From positions 1 to 14,922 of the forward strand of contig CAJUCE010000060.1 of the NCBI GenBank assembly GCA_910584865.1: DNA of 14,922 nt. Direction: 5' to 3'. The notes beneath the pieces were generated by a model. The model saw only the letters and a list, made by a program, of their open reading frames with translations, was not told the origin of the DNA and ran no database searches. The position numbers and the translations under genes were made by a program. Origin of the DNA: an uncultured Acetatifactor sp. Lineage in GTDB: Bacteria > Bacillota > Clostridia > Lachnospirales > Lachnospiraceae. Shown piece after piece: positions 1 to 6,800 of the stretch. The stretch's first letter is position 1. Each line of letters begins with the position of its first letter.

Positions 1-230
1 GCACCGGCCCCAGAGCATCCAGGGCTTCCGGAGAAACCTCTGTATCCCGCATCCTGCGCCCAAGCGGACAACCCTGCCTCCGCCTATCTATCCACATACC
101 AAGCCCCCCTGTCAATCCCCGGTGGGCGCAGGCCCCAATCGTCCCGCCCGCACCGGCCCCAGAGCATCCAAGGCTTCCGGAGAAACCTCTGTATCCCGCA
201 TCCTTCGCCCAAGCGGACAACCCTGCCTCC
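1..230. repeat. Imperfect direct repeat, two 81-bp units, in a GC-rich non-coding block
   Basis: Positions 1-81 and 150-230 are the same 81-bp sequence with only two differences that I can see (near the aggcttccgg segment and near the cgcccaagcgg segment). The second copy begins immediately after the amidase stop codon. The first copy runs to the window edge, so the array may continue outside. The 68 bp between the copies holds a GC-rich hairpin (119-128 pairing with 145-156, one 2-nt bulge) and a minus-strand promoter-like pair. The block is visibly richer in G+C than the rest of the window. No convincing reading frame fits either strand. I infer a non-coding intergenic repeat family; its function is unknown. 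Confidence 0.8.
87..115 (-). promoter_or_regulatory. Possible sigma-A promoter between the 81-bp repeats
   Basis: On the minus strand TTGACA (115-110) is followed after 17 bp by GATAGA (92-87). The -35 is perfect and the -10 matches only at its middle positions. It would drive transcription leftward out of the window, across the first repeat copy. It directly follows the GC-rich hairpin at 119-156. The call rests on spacing and the -35 box only. Confidence 0.3.
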
Positions 231-587
231 TCACGCCGCGCTCCACACAGTGGCCAGGACTCCCTCCGCGATTGCCCGGGCCGTCTCCCGGAACCGCTCA
301 TCCAGCAAGCGGTTGTCCGCATCCGTATTGATGAAGCCCACCTCCACCAGCACAGACGGCATCTGCGTCTGGTTCAGCACCACCAGGTCCGGCCGTTCAT
401 TCACGCCCTGGTTCTCATATCCCACCTGCTCCAGCCTGGCATTGATATTTTCCGCCAGCCTTCCCGCCTCTCCGTAATGATTGTATACAAGGGATTCTAT
501 CCCCTCTAATGTCAAGTTGATGTTATGAATATTTATCGGCTTTTTTGTCGAAATTCTTCGAAACCTCCATGTTTCCACGGGGTTCAT
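231..587 (-). pseudogene. N-acetylmuramoyl-L-alanine amidase (Amidase_3), C-terminal remnant
   Basis: The conceptual product is the last third of a zinc-dependent cell-wall amidase, an enzyme that cuts the bond between N-acetylmuramic acid and the stem peptide of peptidoglycan. Recognisable blocks are GIESLVYNHYGEAGRLAENI, the segment around NERPDLVVLNQTQMP, and LVEVGFINTDADN, which carries the catalytic Glu (residue 82 if counted from the ATG at 587). The N-terminal zinc-binding His and Glu and the SIHxN strand expected before GIE are absent. Family homology stops near position 505, and the ~28 upstream codons do not resemble the family. The frame stays open back to the TGA of the recombinase gene (642-644) and is in phase with it, so the ATG at 587 is probably not a real start. 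I infer that the amidase gene was split by recombination at the 13-bp repeat at 506-518. The 5' half is not in the window. Confidence 0.75.
506..525. other. Candidate att core, left copy, with dyad symmetry
   Basis: The 13-bp repeat 506-518 lies inside a 19-bp imperfect palindrome, 507-525: TAA-TG-TCAA-G-TTGA-TG-TTA, centred on 516. Half-site symmetry around a short core is what a dimeric serine recombinase site would show. The sequence left of it encodes the amidase remnant; the sequence right of it does not. Confidence 0.4.
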
Positions 588-641
588 GTTAAATAAATGC
601 CAAATCAGTGAAAAATGAATATGAAATGAGTGCCATCCCTT

Positions 642-2204
642 TCACTCCGTAAAATTCCATTCTATTTCCACCCGCTTATCCTTATAGAGTGTTACCTTCC
701 TGATAAAGACATCTACCACCTCCTGTGTCAATGTTTCCATGTGGGAACAGCGGATAATCTGTTTCATATCCTGCTTATCCCTGTACATTTCTCCCTTCAT
801 TCGGCTGTATTCGGCCTCCGTTTCCTGAATCTTTCCAGACAGTTCTCCCATCTGCCTGGTCAGTCTGTCAATCCTCTCCCGGTATTCTTTTGCATCCATC
901 TGCCCTTCAGCGTAACCCTCATAGAGAGCATCCCTTTCTTTCTGTATCTCATGATACTGCTTCCCATACTCTGTTTTTTTTCTCCCAAGCTCCTCCAGAA
1001 TTTCCTTCTGGAACTGCCCCAACATTCCACGGTTCCTGATCTGGTCTCCCCTGCGCATCAATTCCTGATTCAAAAGGGTAAGCACTGTTTCCTCCAGGAT
1101 AGCTGCATTGAAATAGGTGCAACAATCCGGTATCTGCAGAATGGAATGTTTCCAGCACCAAAAATAACGTGGTGTTTTTCTGTTTAAAGGCTTATAGTTT
1201 AAGGAGTATCCGCATCCGCCGCAATAAGTCTTCCCAGTCAGCGGATGCTTCTCTCTTTTCCGCCTCGTAGAATTTCCCGGTCTCTTCTGTGCAACACAGG
1301 CAAATATTTCCGGTGTCACCAGCGGTTCATGATGATTCTTGATTACCTTCCAGTCGCTTTTGGGAACCGCATTTCCGCTTTTGCTCCCTACGGATTTGCG
1401 GACAGTCTTTCCATAGGCCATTTCCCCTAAGTAAAAACGGTTATCCAGTATATTTCGGACTGCGGCCTGGCTCCATGTATGATTCTCTTTCAAGTTGACT
1501 CGGCCAGGATTGCGTAGCTGTGTTGCCGTAGGCACCCGTTCCTCAAAAAGCCTTTTTGCAATCTGCTGGGTAGTCATCCCATCCGCTGCCATGGAAAAGA
1601 CATATCGGACAATCTCTGCCTCCCTTTCATTGACGATTACCGCATTTTTTACATTCTTATCTTTCTCATAACCTAAAGGAAGCAGCCTGGACACATACTC
1701 CCCGGCGGCATATTTACTGTCAATGGATGACTTTATTTTCACAGAGATATCCTTGCTGTACAGGTCGTAAACCAGGGTTTGGAATGCTGTATCGAAAGCA
1801 AGCGGCATGCCGTTTTGCTCCCTGCTGTCATAACCGTCATTTATGGAAATAAAATCAACCCCCATAAAAGGAAACACCTGATTCAAATAGCTTCCTGCCT
1901 CAATATAATTCCTTGAAAAACGGGAAATATCTTTTACAAGGATACATCCAATCCGGTTCTGCCTGACCGCTTCCAGCATTTTCTGCATTCCCGGACGCTC
2001 CATGTTAGTCCCGGTGAACCCATCGTCACAAAATTCCATGACTTCACTGCCCGCCAGCCTTTTATCTTTCCTGATGTATTCCAGAAGGTACGACCTCTGG
2101 TGGCTGATGCTCAGGCTTTCCCCCTCTCCTGCGCATGTTGATTCAGGCTGTGCATCTTCTGTAGAAATCCGCAGATATATGGCTGTCTTTCGTTTCTCCC
2201 CCAC
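642..2204 (-). CDS. Large serine recombinase 1 (third gene of the trio)
   Basis: A 520-residue site-specific DNA recombinase of the large serine (resolvase/invertase plus Recombinase plus zinc-ribbon) type. The catalytic domain spans about 5-160, with the nucleophilic serine at S14 in YLRIST and the conserved KDISRFSRN block at 91-99. The Recombinase domain follows to about 310. A zinc ribbon has Cys at 328, 331, 350 and 361/362. The charged segment at about 380-480 looks like the coiled coil that controls synapsis and directionality in this family. The start is GTG at 2204-2202, one base after the TGA of the preceding gene, with a GGGGAGG ribosome site just upstream inside that gene, so the two are probably translationally coupled. 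No intrinsic terminator follows the stop. It lacks the FGRDY-type block of its neighbours (FSRNY instead) and is the shortest of the three. Confidence 0.95.
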   Translation of the reverse strand: MGEKRKTAIYLRISTEDAQPESTCAGEGESLSISHQRSYLLEYIRKDKRLAGSEVMEFCDDGFTGTNMERPGMQKMLEAVRQNRIGCILVKDISRFSRNYIEAGSYLNQVFPFMGVDFISINDGYDSREQNGMPLAFDTAFQTLVYDLYSKDISVKIKSSIDSKYAAGEYVSRLLPLGYEKDKNVKNAVIVNEREAEIVRYVFSMAADGMTTQQIAKRLFEERVPTATQLRNPGRVNLKENHTWSQAAVRNILDNRFYLGEMAYGKTVRKSVGSKSGNAVPKSDWKVIKNHHEPLVTPEIFACVAQKRPGNSTRRKREKHPLTGKTYCGGCGYSLNYKPLNRKTPRYFWCWKHSILQIPDCCTYFNAAILEETVLTLLNQELMRRGDQIRNRGMLGQFQKEILEELGRKKTEYGKQYHEIQKERDALYEGYAEGQMDAKEYRERIDRLTRQMGELSGKIQETEAEYSRMKGEMYRDKQDMKQIIRCSHMETLTQEVVDVFIRKVTLYKDKRVEIEWNFTE

Positions 2205-2205
2205 T

Positions 2206-3903
2206 TCACGCCTCCCCTCTCATGATATCTCTATAATGAAACACAACCTCCACCCGTCTCCCCGGATAGACATAAATCCTCTCAACCAATTCTTCCACCA
2301 GCTCCCTGGTCAATTCTTTCTGGCTTTTACATTTTATTAAGGAACGGACAGCCTTCAAGTATGCTTTGCCTTCTCCCTCCAGCTTTTCTGCCTCTTTCCG
2401 GCACTGGTCTCTCAGCTTTTCCAGTTCCTGCAGACGTTCCTCTTTCCGGAACCGGTAACAGGCATACTCTTCCTGGGACACCTTTCCTGTGCTGTATGCC
2501 ATATATTTTCCTCCCTCCTCTTCCGACAGCGCTGAAATCTGCCCTTCTGTCTTCTTTAACCTTCGATCAAGCTCTTTCCTCTTCTGCTGAAGCATATCCT
2601 CCATTTGTCCGGTAAAGCTTTTAGGCTTTTTCAGCTGTGTGACGAATTCCGTCCGGAGGAGTACAAGGAGGATACCCGACAATTCCGTTTCGTATATATG
2701 GTTGGCATCCGGGCATGTTTCCCGCTTGGTTCCTGTGCTGTCCAGACAGAAATAGCCGTCTTTCCTCTCCCGTCTCCCATCCGCATAGATCCTTACTTCG
2801 CTATGCCGGGTCATTTTCCTGCCGCATACGCCACAATACAGGATACTTTGAAACATATTCTCCCCTATGGGGCACCCTTCTGTACGGTGATTATGGCTGC
2901 GTGTCCGTTCCTGTATCCGGTGGTGTATCTCCTGTGCCTGCTCATAAAGTTCCGGACTAACCAGGGCTTCATGGGTATTTTCTTTCCTGACCCATTCTTC
3001 TTCCGGTTTTTGGATACGGTTCTCCGCTTTCCGCGCTGTAAGGGAAGTTCTGCCCTGTACCAGCCTGCCGAGATAAGTCTCGCTTTTCAGGATACCTTCT
3101 ACTGCACTCTTATCCCAGCCTTTATATACCATTTCGGCCGGGCAACAGACCTCTTTGGTTTTCTTATAAATGGCAGGTGGGTTGATTCTTCGCTGATTCA
3201 AGCTATTTGCCACAGCCTGGTAGCTTTCCGTCTCCACAAATTTCCTGTAAATATCCTGGACAATCTCTACAGTATTCCTGTCCGGTTTCAGTTTCCTGAC
3301 CCGTCCCTCCCTATATGCCTCATACCCATAAGGTGGCGGACCCCCCACATAGGAGCCAGCCGCCCTACGCTGTTCCAGGGACAGCTTGCTCTTGACAGAA
3401 GAATCTTTGGCATACATATCGTTTACCAGGTTCTTGATTTCCGATACCATCTGCTTTGTGCCATTGCCCTCTTCCCCTGTATCATACCCATCTGTAACCG
3501 CTATGAAGCGGACTCCCAAAAACGGGAATATTTTCTCAATATAATTTCCGGCTTCCAGATAGTTCCTGCCAAACCGGGACAGATCTTTCACAACCACGCA
3601 GTTAATGTCGCCCAGACGTATATCCTGCATGAGCCTTTTGAATGCGTCTCGTTCAAAATTTGTCCCTGTTTTCCCGAGATCCACATAGCGGCCAACAATC
3701 TCAATCCTGTCCCTATGATGCCGATTCCAATCCTCTACATATTTCTCTGCAATATGAATCTGCGTCTCCACGGATTCATTCTTTTTTAAATCCTGATCCG
3801 AGGACAACCTTGCATAGAGCCCTGCCTTATAATATTTCGCTCCCTGTATCTTTCCCTGCCCTGCGCCACCGGGAACATGGACACGTTTTGATATCCTGCC
3901 CAT
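2206..3903 (-). CDS. Large serine recombinase 2 (middle gene of the trio)
   Basis: A 565-residue large serine recombinase. I place the start at the ATG 3903-3901, one base after the TGA (3907-3905) of the upstream recombinase. The frame is open to 3993, but the extra 30 residues overlap that gene, are unlike the family and have no better ribosome site. With this start the nucleophile is S34 in YARLSS, the KDLSRFGRN block is at 106-114, the Recombinase domain runs to about 320, and the zinc-ribbon cysteines are C357, C360, C386 and C397. A long Lys/Glu-rich coiled-coil region (about 425-520) precedes the terminal YVYPGRRVEVVF strand. Where family members usually have a DDG(x)SGTNF segment this protein has VDLGKTGTNF. 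It probably acts together with its two neighbours; which of them cut and which guide direction is unknown. Confidence 0.95.
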   Translation of the reverse strand: MGRISKRVHVPGGAGQGKIQGAKYYKAGLYARLSSDQDLKKNESVETQIHIAEKYVEDWNRHHRDRIEIVGRYVDLGKTGTNFERDAFKRLMQDIRLGDINCVVVKDLSRFGRNYLEAGNYIEKIFPFLGVRFIAVTDGYDTGEEGNGTKQMVSEIKNLVNDMYAKDSSVKSKLSLEQRRAAGSYVGGPPPYGYEAYREGRVRKLKPDRNTVEIVQDIYRKFVETESYQAVANSLNQRRINPPAIYKKTKEVCCPAEMVYKGWDKSAVEGILKSETYLGRLVQGRTSLTARKAENRIQKPEEEWVRKENTHEALVSPELYEQAQEIHHRIQERTRSHNHRTEGCPIGENMFQSILYCGVCGRKMTRHSEVRIYADGRRERKDGYFCLDSTGTKRETCPDANHIYETELSGILLVLLRTEFVTQLKKPKSFTGQMEDMLQQKRKELDRRLKKTEGQISALSEEEGGKYMAYSTGKVSQEEYACYRFRKEERLQELEKLRDQCRKEAEKLEGEGKAYLKAVRSLIKCKSQKELTRELVEELVERIYVYPGRRVEVVFHYRDIMRGEA

Positions 3904-3904
3904 A

Positions 3905-5626
3905 TCACACCCCCATCCCTGTTTCTGCAAGGGCAATCTTTTCCTGACTCTCTGTTCGCCGGGACGCTGCCGCAACACCTGGCGCAATGCCATTATTATA
4001 GTCTTTCATCGCCTGATACCGATCAGTAAAATAGAACTCGATTTCCACCCGCTTTCCCTCATATACCCAAATCCTTTTCACAAGGCTTGCCAGGGTATGA
4101 CGGTCTATCTCCGTCAGCTTCAGGGATTCCTTAAATGCTGCAAGCCGCCCTGCACTGAGCACACCGGTCCTGAACATCTCCCGGACAAGCTGCTCCTGTT
4201 TTTCCTCTGCGGCTGTCAGACTCTCTGCTTTCTTCTGAAACCCGTTATGAAGCCTTTCAAATTCTTCTTTTGTGATGACCCCTTCCCGCAAATCCTCGTA
4301 TAGGCGGGCACACAGGCTATAATATTTATCCTGCTCCTGCTTCAGACGTGCGATTTCCTTATTGTAACTGATGACCGCCTGCAGATTGGCCTCCCGGTCC
4401 TGTGCCTGCTCGAACAGTCTCTCCTGTTCCAGAAAATCATTGGCATACTGCCGGACAGCGGTCCCGGTCAGCCCTTTCAGCACATTTTCCTCTATGCTGT
4501 GGCGGCTGCACCCCTCCCCCCGGTTCTTGGTAGAACAGATATAATACACTCTTTCTTTCCCTTTGTAACGGTTGACCCGCCTCACCATCTGCTCTTTGCA
4601 ATCCCCGCAGAACAAAAGGCCCATGAACGGATTCATCTCTTTCTTTTCCGGACTGACACGACCATCCGCTTTCAACAGGTTCTGCACAATCGCAAAGTCA
4701 TCTGCAGAGATAATAGGCTCATGGGTATTTTCCACCCGTATCCATTCCTCTTCCGGCTTTTCCACGCATTTCTTTACTTTATAGCTGACCCGTTCCGTCT
4801 TCCCCTGTACCAGGTGGCCTATATATACCTCGTTGGTCAGTATCCGCTGGACGGACGGGCTGCTCCACTTGGAACTGCTTCCCCCGGAAAAGCCTCCCCG
4901 GTAATTCAGCCCAAGGGATTTCTTGTATTCCCTGGGAGACAGGATATGGAGATCATTCAGTTTCCCCGCAATGGCAGAGATTGCCATCCCTTCAATCTTC
5001 CATGCATATATTCTGCGGACAATACCTGCCGCGTAATCGTCCACTACCAGTCTGTTCTTATCTTTCTCCGCTTTCCGATAGCCGTATACTGCAAAAGCCG
5101 CAAGGCATTCACCTTTCCTGCGCTTCACTGCAAGCTGGCTTTTTACCTTTGTTGATATATCACGGCAATAAGAATCGTTTATGAAATTTTTTACCGGCAG
5201 TACAATGGTGCGTTCTCCCCAATCTGCCGAAAAGCTGTCATAATGGTCAGTAAGGGCAATAAACCGCACTCCAAGAACCGGGAATACCTTTTCCAGATAT
5301 CTCCCGGTCTCTATGTAATCGCGCCCAAAACGGGACAAGTCTTTCACAACAACGCAGTTTACTTTCCCCGCCTCTATGTCACACATCATCCTCTTAAATT
5401 CTGGCCTGTCGTAATTGCTGCCGGAAAAGCCATCGTCCACATAGCTGTCGTAAAGTTCCATATCCGCCTGTTCCTTTATGAAAGAGCGGATCATCTCCCT
5501 TTGACTGCTTATGCTGTTGCTCTCGGCTTTAGACTCACCACTTTTACCTGCCGCTTCTCCGAGATTGTCGTCATCTCTGGATAACCGCAGATACATGGCT
5601 GTATAGAAATATGAATTTTCTTTCAT
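3905..5626 (-). CDS. Large serine recombinase 3 (first gene of the trio)
   Basis: A 573-residue large serine recombinase and the promoter-proximal gene of the trio. The nucleophile is S16 in MYLRLSRDDD. The KDLSRFGRD block is at 95-103, a Recombinase domain spans about 165-320, the zinc ribbon uses C340, C343, C364 and C373, and a coiled coil spans about 390-490. The last strand, WVYEGKRVEIEF, matches the ends of the other two proteins. The ATG at 5626 has a good ribosome site (AGGGAG at 5639-5634, 7 bases away). The C-terminal tail after the strand (about 40 residues, polar, Ala-rich) is longer than in the neighbours. Triplets of serine integrases are known from Tn1549-type integrative conjugative elements of Firmicutes, which is the closest precedent I can name. 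Confidence 0.95.
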   Translation of the reverse strand: MKENSYFYTAMYLRLSRDDDNLGEAAGKSGESKAESNSISSQREMIRSFIKEQADMELYDSYVDDGFSGSNYDRPEFKRMMCDIEAGKVNCVVVKDLSRFGRDYIETGRYLEKVFPVLGVRFIALTDHYDSFSADWGERTIVLPVKNFINDSYCRDISTKVKSQLAVKRRKGECLAAFAVYGYRKAEKDKNRLVVDDYAAGIVRRIYAWKIEGMAISAIAGKLNDLHILSPREYKKSLGLNYRGGFSGGSSSKWSSPSVQRILTNEVYIGHLVQGKTERVSYKVKKCVEKPEEEWIRVENTHEPIISADDFAIVQNLLKADGRVSPEKKEMNPFMGLLFCGDCKEQMVRRVNRYKGKERVYYICSTKNRGEGCSRHSIEENVLKGLTGTAVRQYANDFLEQERLFEQAQDREANLQAVISYNKEIARLKQEQDKYYSLCARLYEDLREGVITKEEFERLHNGFQKKAESLTAAEEKQEQLVREMFRTGVLSAGRLAAFKESLKLTEIDRHTLASLVKRIWVYEGKRVEIEFYFTDRYQAMKDYNNGIAPGVAAASRRTESQEKIALAETGMGV

Positions 5627-5633
5627 CGTATCA

Positions 5634-5639
5634 CTCCCT
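5634..5639 (-). promoter_or_regulatory. Ribosome binding site of the recombinase operon
   Basis: AGGGAG on the minus strand, 7 bases before the ATG of recombinase 3. It fixes that start; no competing in-frame ATG lies nearby. Confidence 0.6.
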
Positions 5640-5736
5640 GCTTTTGGTTACTGGTTTCCGCTTCCTGTACTTCGAAATAAGCTTCCAAGAAACCGTCAGT
5701 GCATTCACCAAAAATCAGGAGTTCCACTGCTTCGTC

Positions 5737-5749
5737 CTAATATCAAGTT
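5737..5749. other. Candidate att core, right copy
   Basis: CTAATaTCAAGTT, direct repeat of 506-518 with one difference. Unlike the left copy its outer arm lacks dyad symmetry. It lies 111 bp upstream of the first recombinase start, a usual place for an integrase att site. The sequence to its right does not encode the missing amidase N-terminus. Confidence 0.35.
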
Positions 5750-5773
5750 AGCATAGACGCCTGTCTTTTTCAA
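5745..5773 (-). promoter_or_regulatory. Possible recombinase promoter overlapping the att core
   Basis: On the minus strand TTGAAA (5773-5768) is followed after 17 bp by TAACTT (5750-5745), with a TG one base before it, as in extended -10 promoters. The -10 lies within and just beside the 13-bp repeat. The leader to the recombinase ATG would be about 110 nt. The -10 match is weak, so this is tentative. Confidence 0.3.
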
Positions 5774-5799
5774 GCATATTTTTTATCTTTCTGAATTTT

Positions 5800-6078
5800 T
5801 CAAATGTAGATTTCTGATAGCCTGCGCAGATACTCAGACATCTTATCATCAATGCTGGCTCCATTTTCCTGGAACCTGACCTTTACCACATAGTCTCCGA
5901 TACGGTTACAATAGACATTTGCCGACTGTCTGGCAAATGCTTCCAACTTCTTTTCCACGGGCATTGAGGTGTCTATTTCAATATCCCTTAAATCCGTCAA
6001 TGTGGAAATGTCTACTGTCCGTACATCCACTGCCGCCATCTTATCGAGTGCTTCCCTCGTCAAATTCAAATCTCTCAT
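5800..6078 (-). CDS. Small conserved mobile-element protein, DUF6870-like
   Basis: A 92-residue acidic/basic mixed protein with no signal peptide or membrane segment. The pattern MAAVDVRTVDISTLTDLRDI followed by YCNRIGDYVVKV and a C-terminal amphipathic segment (SEYLRRL) matches what I recall of the DUF6870 family, small proteins in integrative elements of clostridia; the function is unknown. A ribosome site AAAGGGG abuts the ATG at 6078 with no spacing, so the TTG at codon 4 (6069-6067), 9 bases from the GGGG, may be the true start and would give MNLTREALDKM. It lies between the recombinase trio and an XRE regulator, which supports an element backbone. Family assignment is from memory and should be treated as probable only. 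Confidence 0.7.
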   Translation of the reverse strand: MRDLNLTREALDKMAAVDVRTVDISTLTDLRDIEIDTSMPVEKKLEAFARQSANVYCNRIGDYVVKVRFQENGASIDDKMSEYLRRLSEIYI

Positions 6079-6160
6079 CCCCTTTCTGTATAAACAAATT
6101 ACCCGTCCGGTTTATTTTATTAACTTATCAGCCCGTCCTATGACACCCGCTTTTTCACTT

Positions 6161-6216
6161 ATTTTCGCTTTTCCAAAGCCGTACATGGCGGTGTACGGCT
6201 TTGGAAAAGAAAAAAT
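6161..6216. repeat. Long inverted repeat, 25-bp arms, 6-nt spacer
   Basis: The inner 18 bp of the arms is a perfect inverted repeat (CTTTTCCAAAGCCGTACA at 6168-6185 against 6192-6209) around TGGCGG. The arms extend to 25 bp with two mismatches. Neither strand has a T-run after the stem, so it is not an ordinary intrinsic terminator. It lies about 80 bp upstream of the DUF6870-like start. It could be a protein binding site, a transfer-origin hairpin or a small palindromic repeat. Confidence 0.8.
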
Positions 6217-6315
6217 CCCACACGATGCTGAACGCTTATCCTGTTTACGATATGCAGCATTTTTTATTTACTCTCCACCGGTGTGGGACGGAGTATGTGG
6301 GACTGATCCGATTGG

Positions 6316-6452
6316 TCACATGACACCCTGCAACCCCCTTTCCCGCTGCAGCATGTCCCGGGTAAGCACCCGGCTTCCGTAACTTTTTACGGCTGAAGTA
6401 TCATTATCGTCCGGTAGTTCGTCAAAAAAGGCCGCTCATACTTTTCCTTCAT
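6316..6452 (-). pseudogene. Possible frameshifted small gene (about 45 codons)
   Basis: An ATG at 6452, with GAGG 11 bases upstream, opens MKEKYERPF and then hits a run of six T (6429-6424). Changing frame in that run continues as FDELPDDNDTSAVKSYGSR and on through VLTRDMLQRERGLQGVM to a TGA at 6318-6316. Without the shift the frame stops after 21 residues. The polar composition after the shift looks coding, but I recognise no family. It may be a decayed gene, a slippage site or chance. Confidence 0.3.
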
Positions 6453-6723
6453 CTATTACGATTCCTCGTTTCACCTGCCGACTGTCCTTTCCCTGCACCA
6501 ATCGTCCTGATTGCAGACAAGTATTTCATCGCGAAGCTCATTCCTCTGGTTATCCAGATAATCCTTCCTCTGGATGCACCGGACACTCTGTGCCCCCAAA
6601 GATACCCATCCATGCTATCAAAGCATTTCAGGGTATCACCATACTGATATGAACTTGTCAAGGTGCATGCCCTGCTTATAATGTCATTTTTAGCAGGTTC
6701 TTCTCCGGCTTCTAATTACCAGC

Positions 6724-6772
6724 CTGCCAAAGGACATCTGATGCCGTTTTTGCAACAGATATCCTTTGGCAG
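6724..6772. repeat. Inverted repeat, 17-bp arms, 15-nt loop
   Basis: CTGCCAAAGGACATCTG at 6724-6740 pairs with 6756-6772 with one mismatch. Like the repeat at 6161-6216 it carries CCAAAG in its arm. It follows the XRE gene stop by about 30 bp on the minus strand, but no T-run follows on either strand. An overlapping perfect 7-bp hairpin (CAGACCG-aaag-CGGTCTG, 6770-6787) shares bases 6770-6772 with it, so the two could compete for pairing. Confidence 0.7.
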
Positions 6773-6800
6773 ACCGAAAGCGGTCTGTATTGATTCCAAA

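Larger units (their letters stand above)
506..5749 (-). mobile_element. Serine-recombinase module bounded by a candidate att pair
   Basis: Three adjacent large serine recombinase genes lie between two direct copies of a 13-bp sequence, CTAATgTCAAGTT at 506-518 and CTAATaTCAAGTT at 5737-5749 (one difference). The copies lie 124 bp beyond the last stop and 111 bp before the first start, tight around the operon. Large serine integrases recombine short imperfectly matched cores, so this pair could be attL and attR. The left copy also coincides with the break in amidase homology. Against a simple 5.2-kb insertion, no amidase N-terminus follows the right copy. The recombinases may therefore be the end module of a larger or rearranged element that continues to the right. 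Confidence 0.4.
6079..6800. other. 720-bp stretch without an intact recognisable gene
   Basis: This stretch lies between the DUF6870-like gene and the XRE regulator. It holds two long inverted repeats (6161-6216 and 6724-6772), a small hairpin (6770-6787), shorter complementary pairs (6216-6223 with 6281-6288; 6225-6230 with 6255-6260) and a frameshifted small frame (6316-6452). A minus-strand frame at 6449-6661 (70 codons from ATG, open back to a TAA near 6717) matches no family I know and lacks a clear ribosome site. The stretch looks like decayed element DNA or a structured control region. Confidence 0.5.

Noticed and set aside
1..230. CRISPR array
   Set aside because: Only two 81-bp units with one 68-bp spacer are seen; the unit is far too long for a CRISPR repeat and no cas gene is near.
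2605..3789. 394-codon open frame on the plus strand
   Set aside because: It lies wholly opposite recombinase 2, is Cys/Phe/Pro-rich with no family character, and is the antisense shadow of that gene.
3904..3993. 30-residue N-terminal extension of recombinase 2
   Set aside because: It overlaps the end of recombinase 3 in another frame and is unlike the family; the ATG one base after the TGA is the natural coupled start.
6225..6265. Stem ATGCTG/CAGCAT followed by a T-run on the plus strand
   Set aside because: Only six pairs with a 24-nt loop and no plus-strand gene upstream to terminate.
6449..6661. 70-codon minus-strand frame
   Set aside because: No recognisable domain, no convincing ribosome site, and another frame across the same bases looks equally protein-like; not enough to call a gene.
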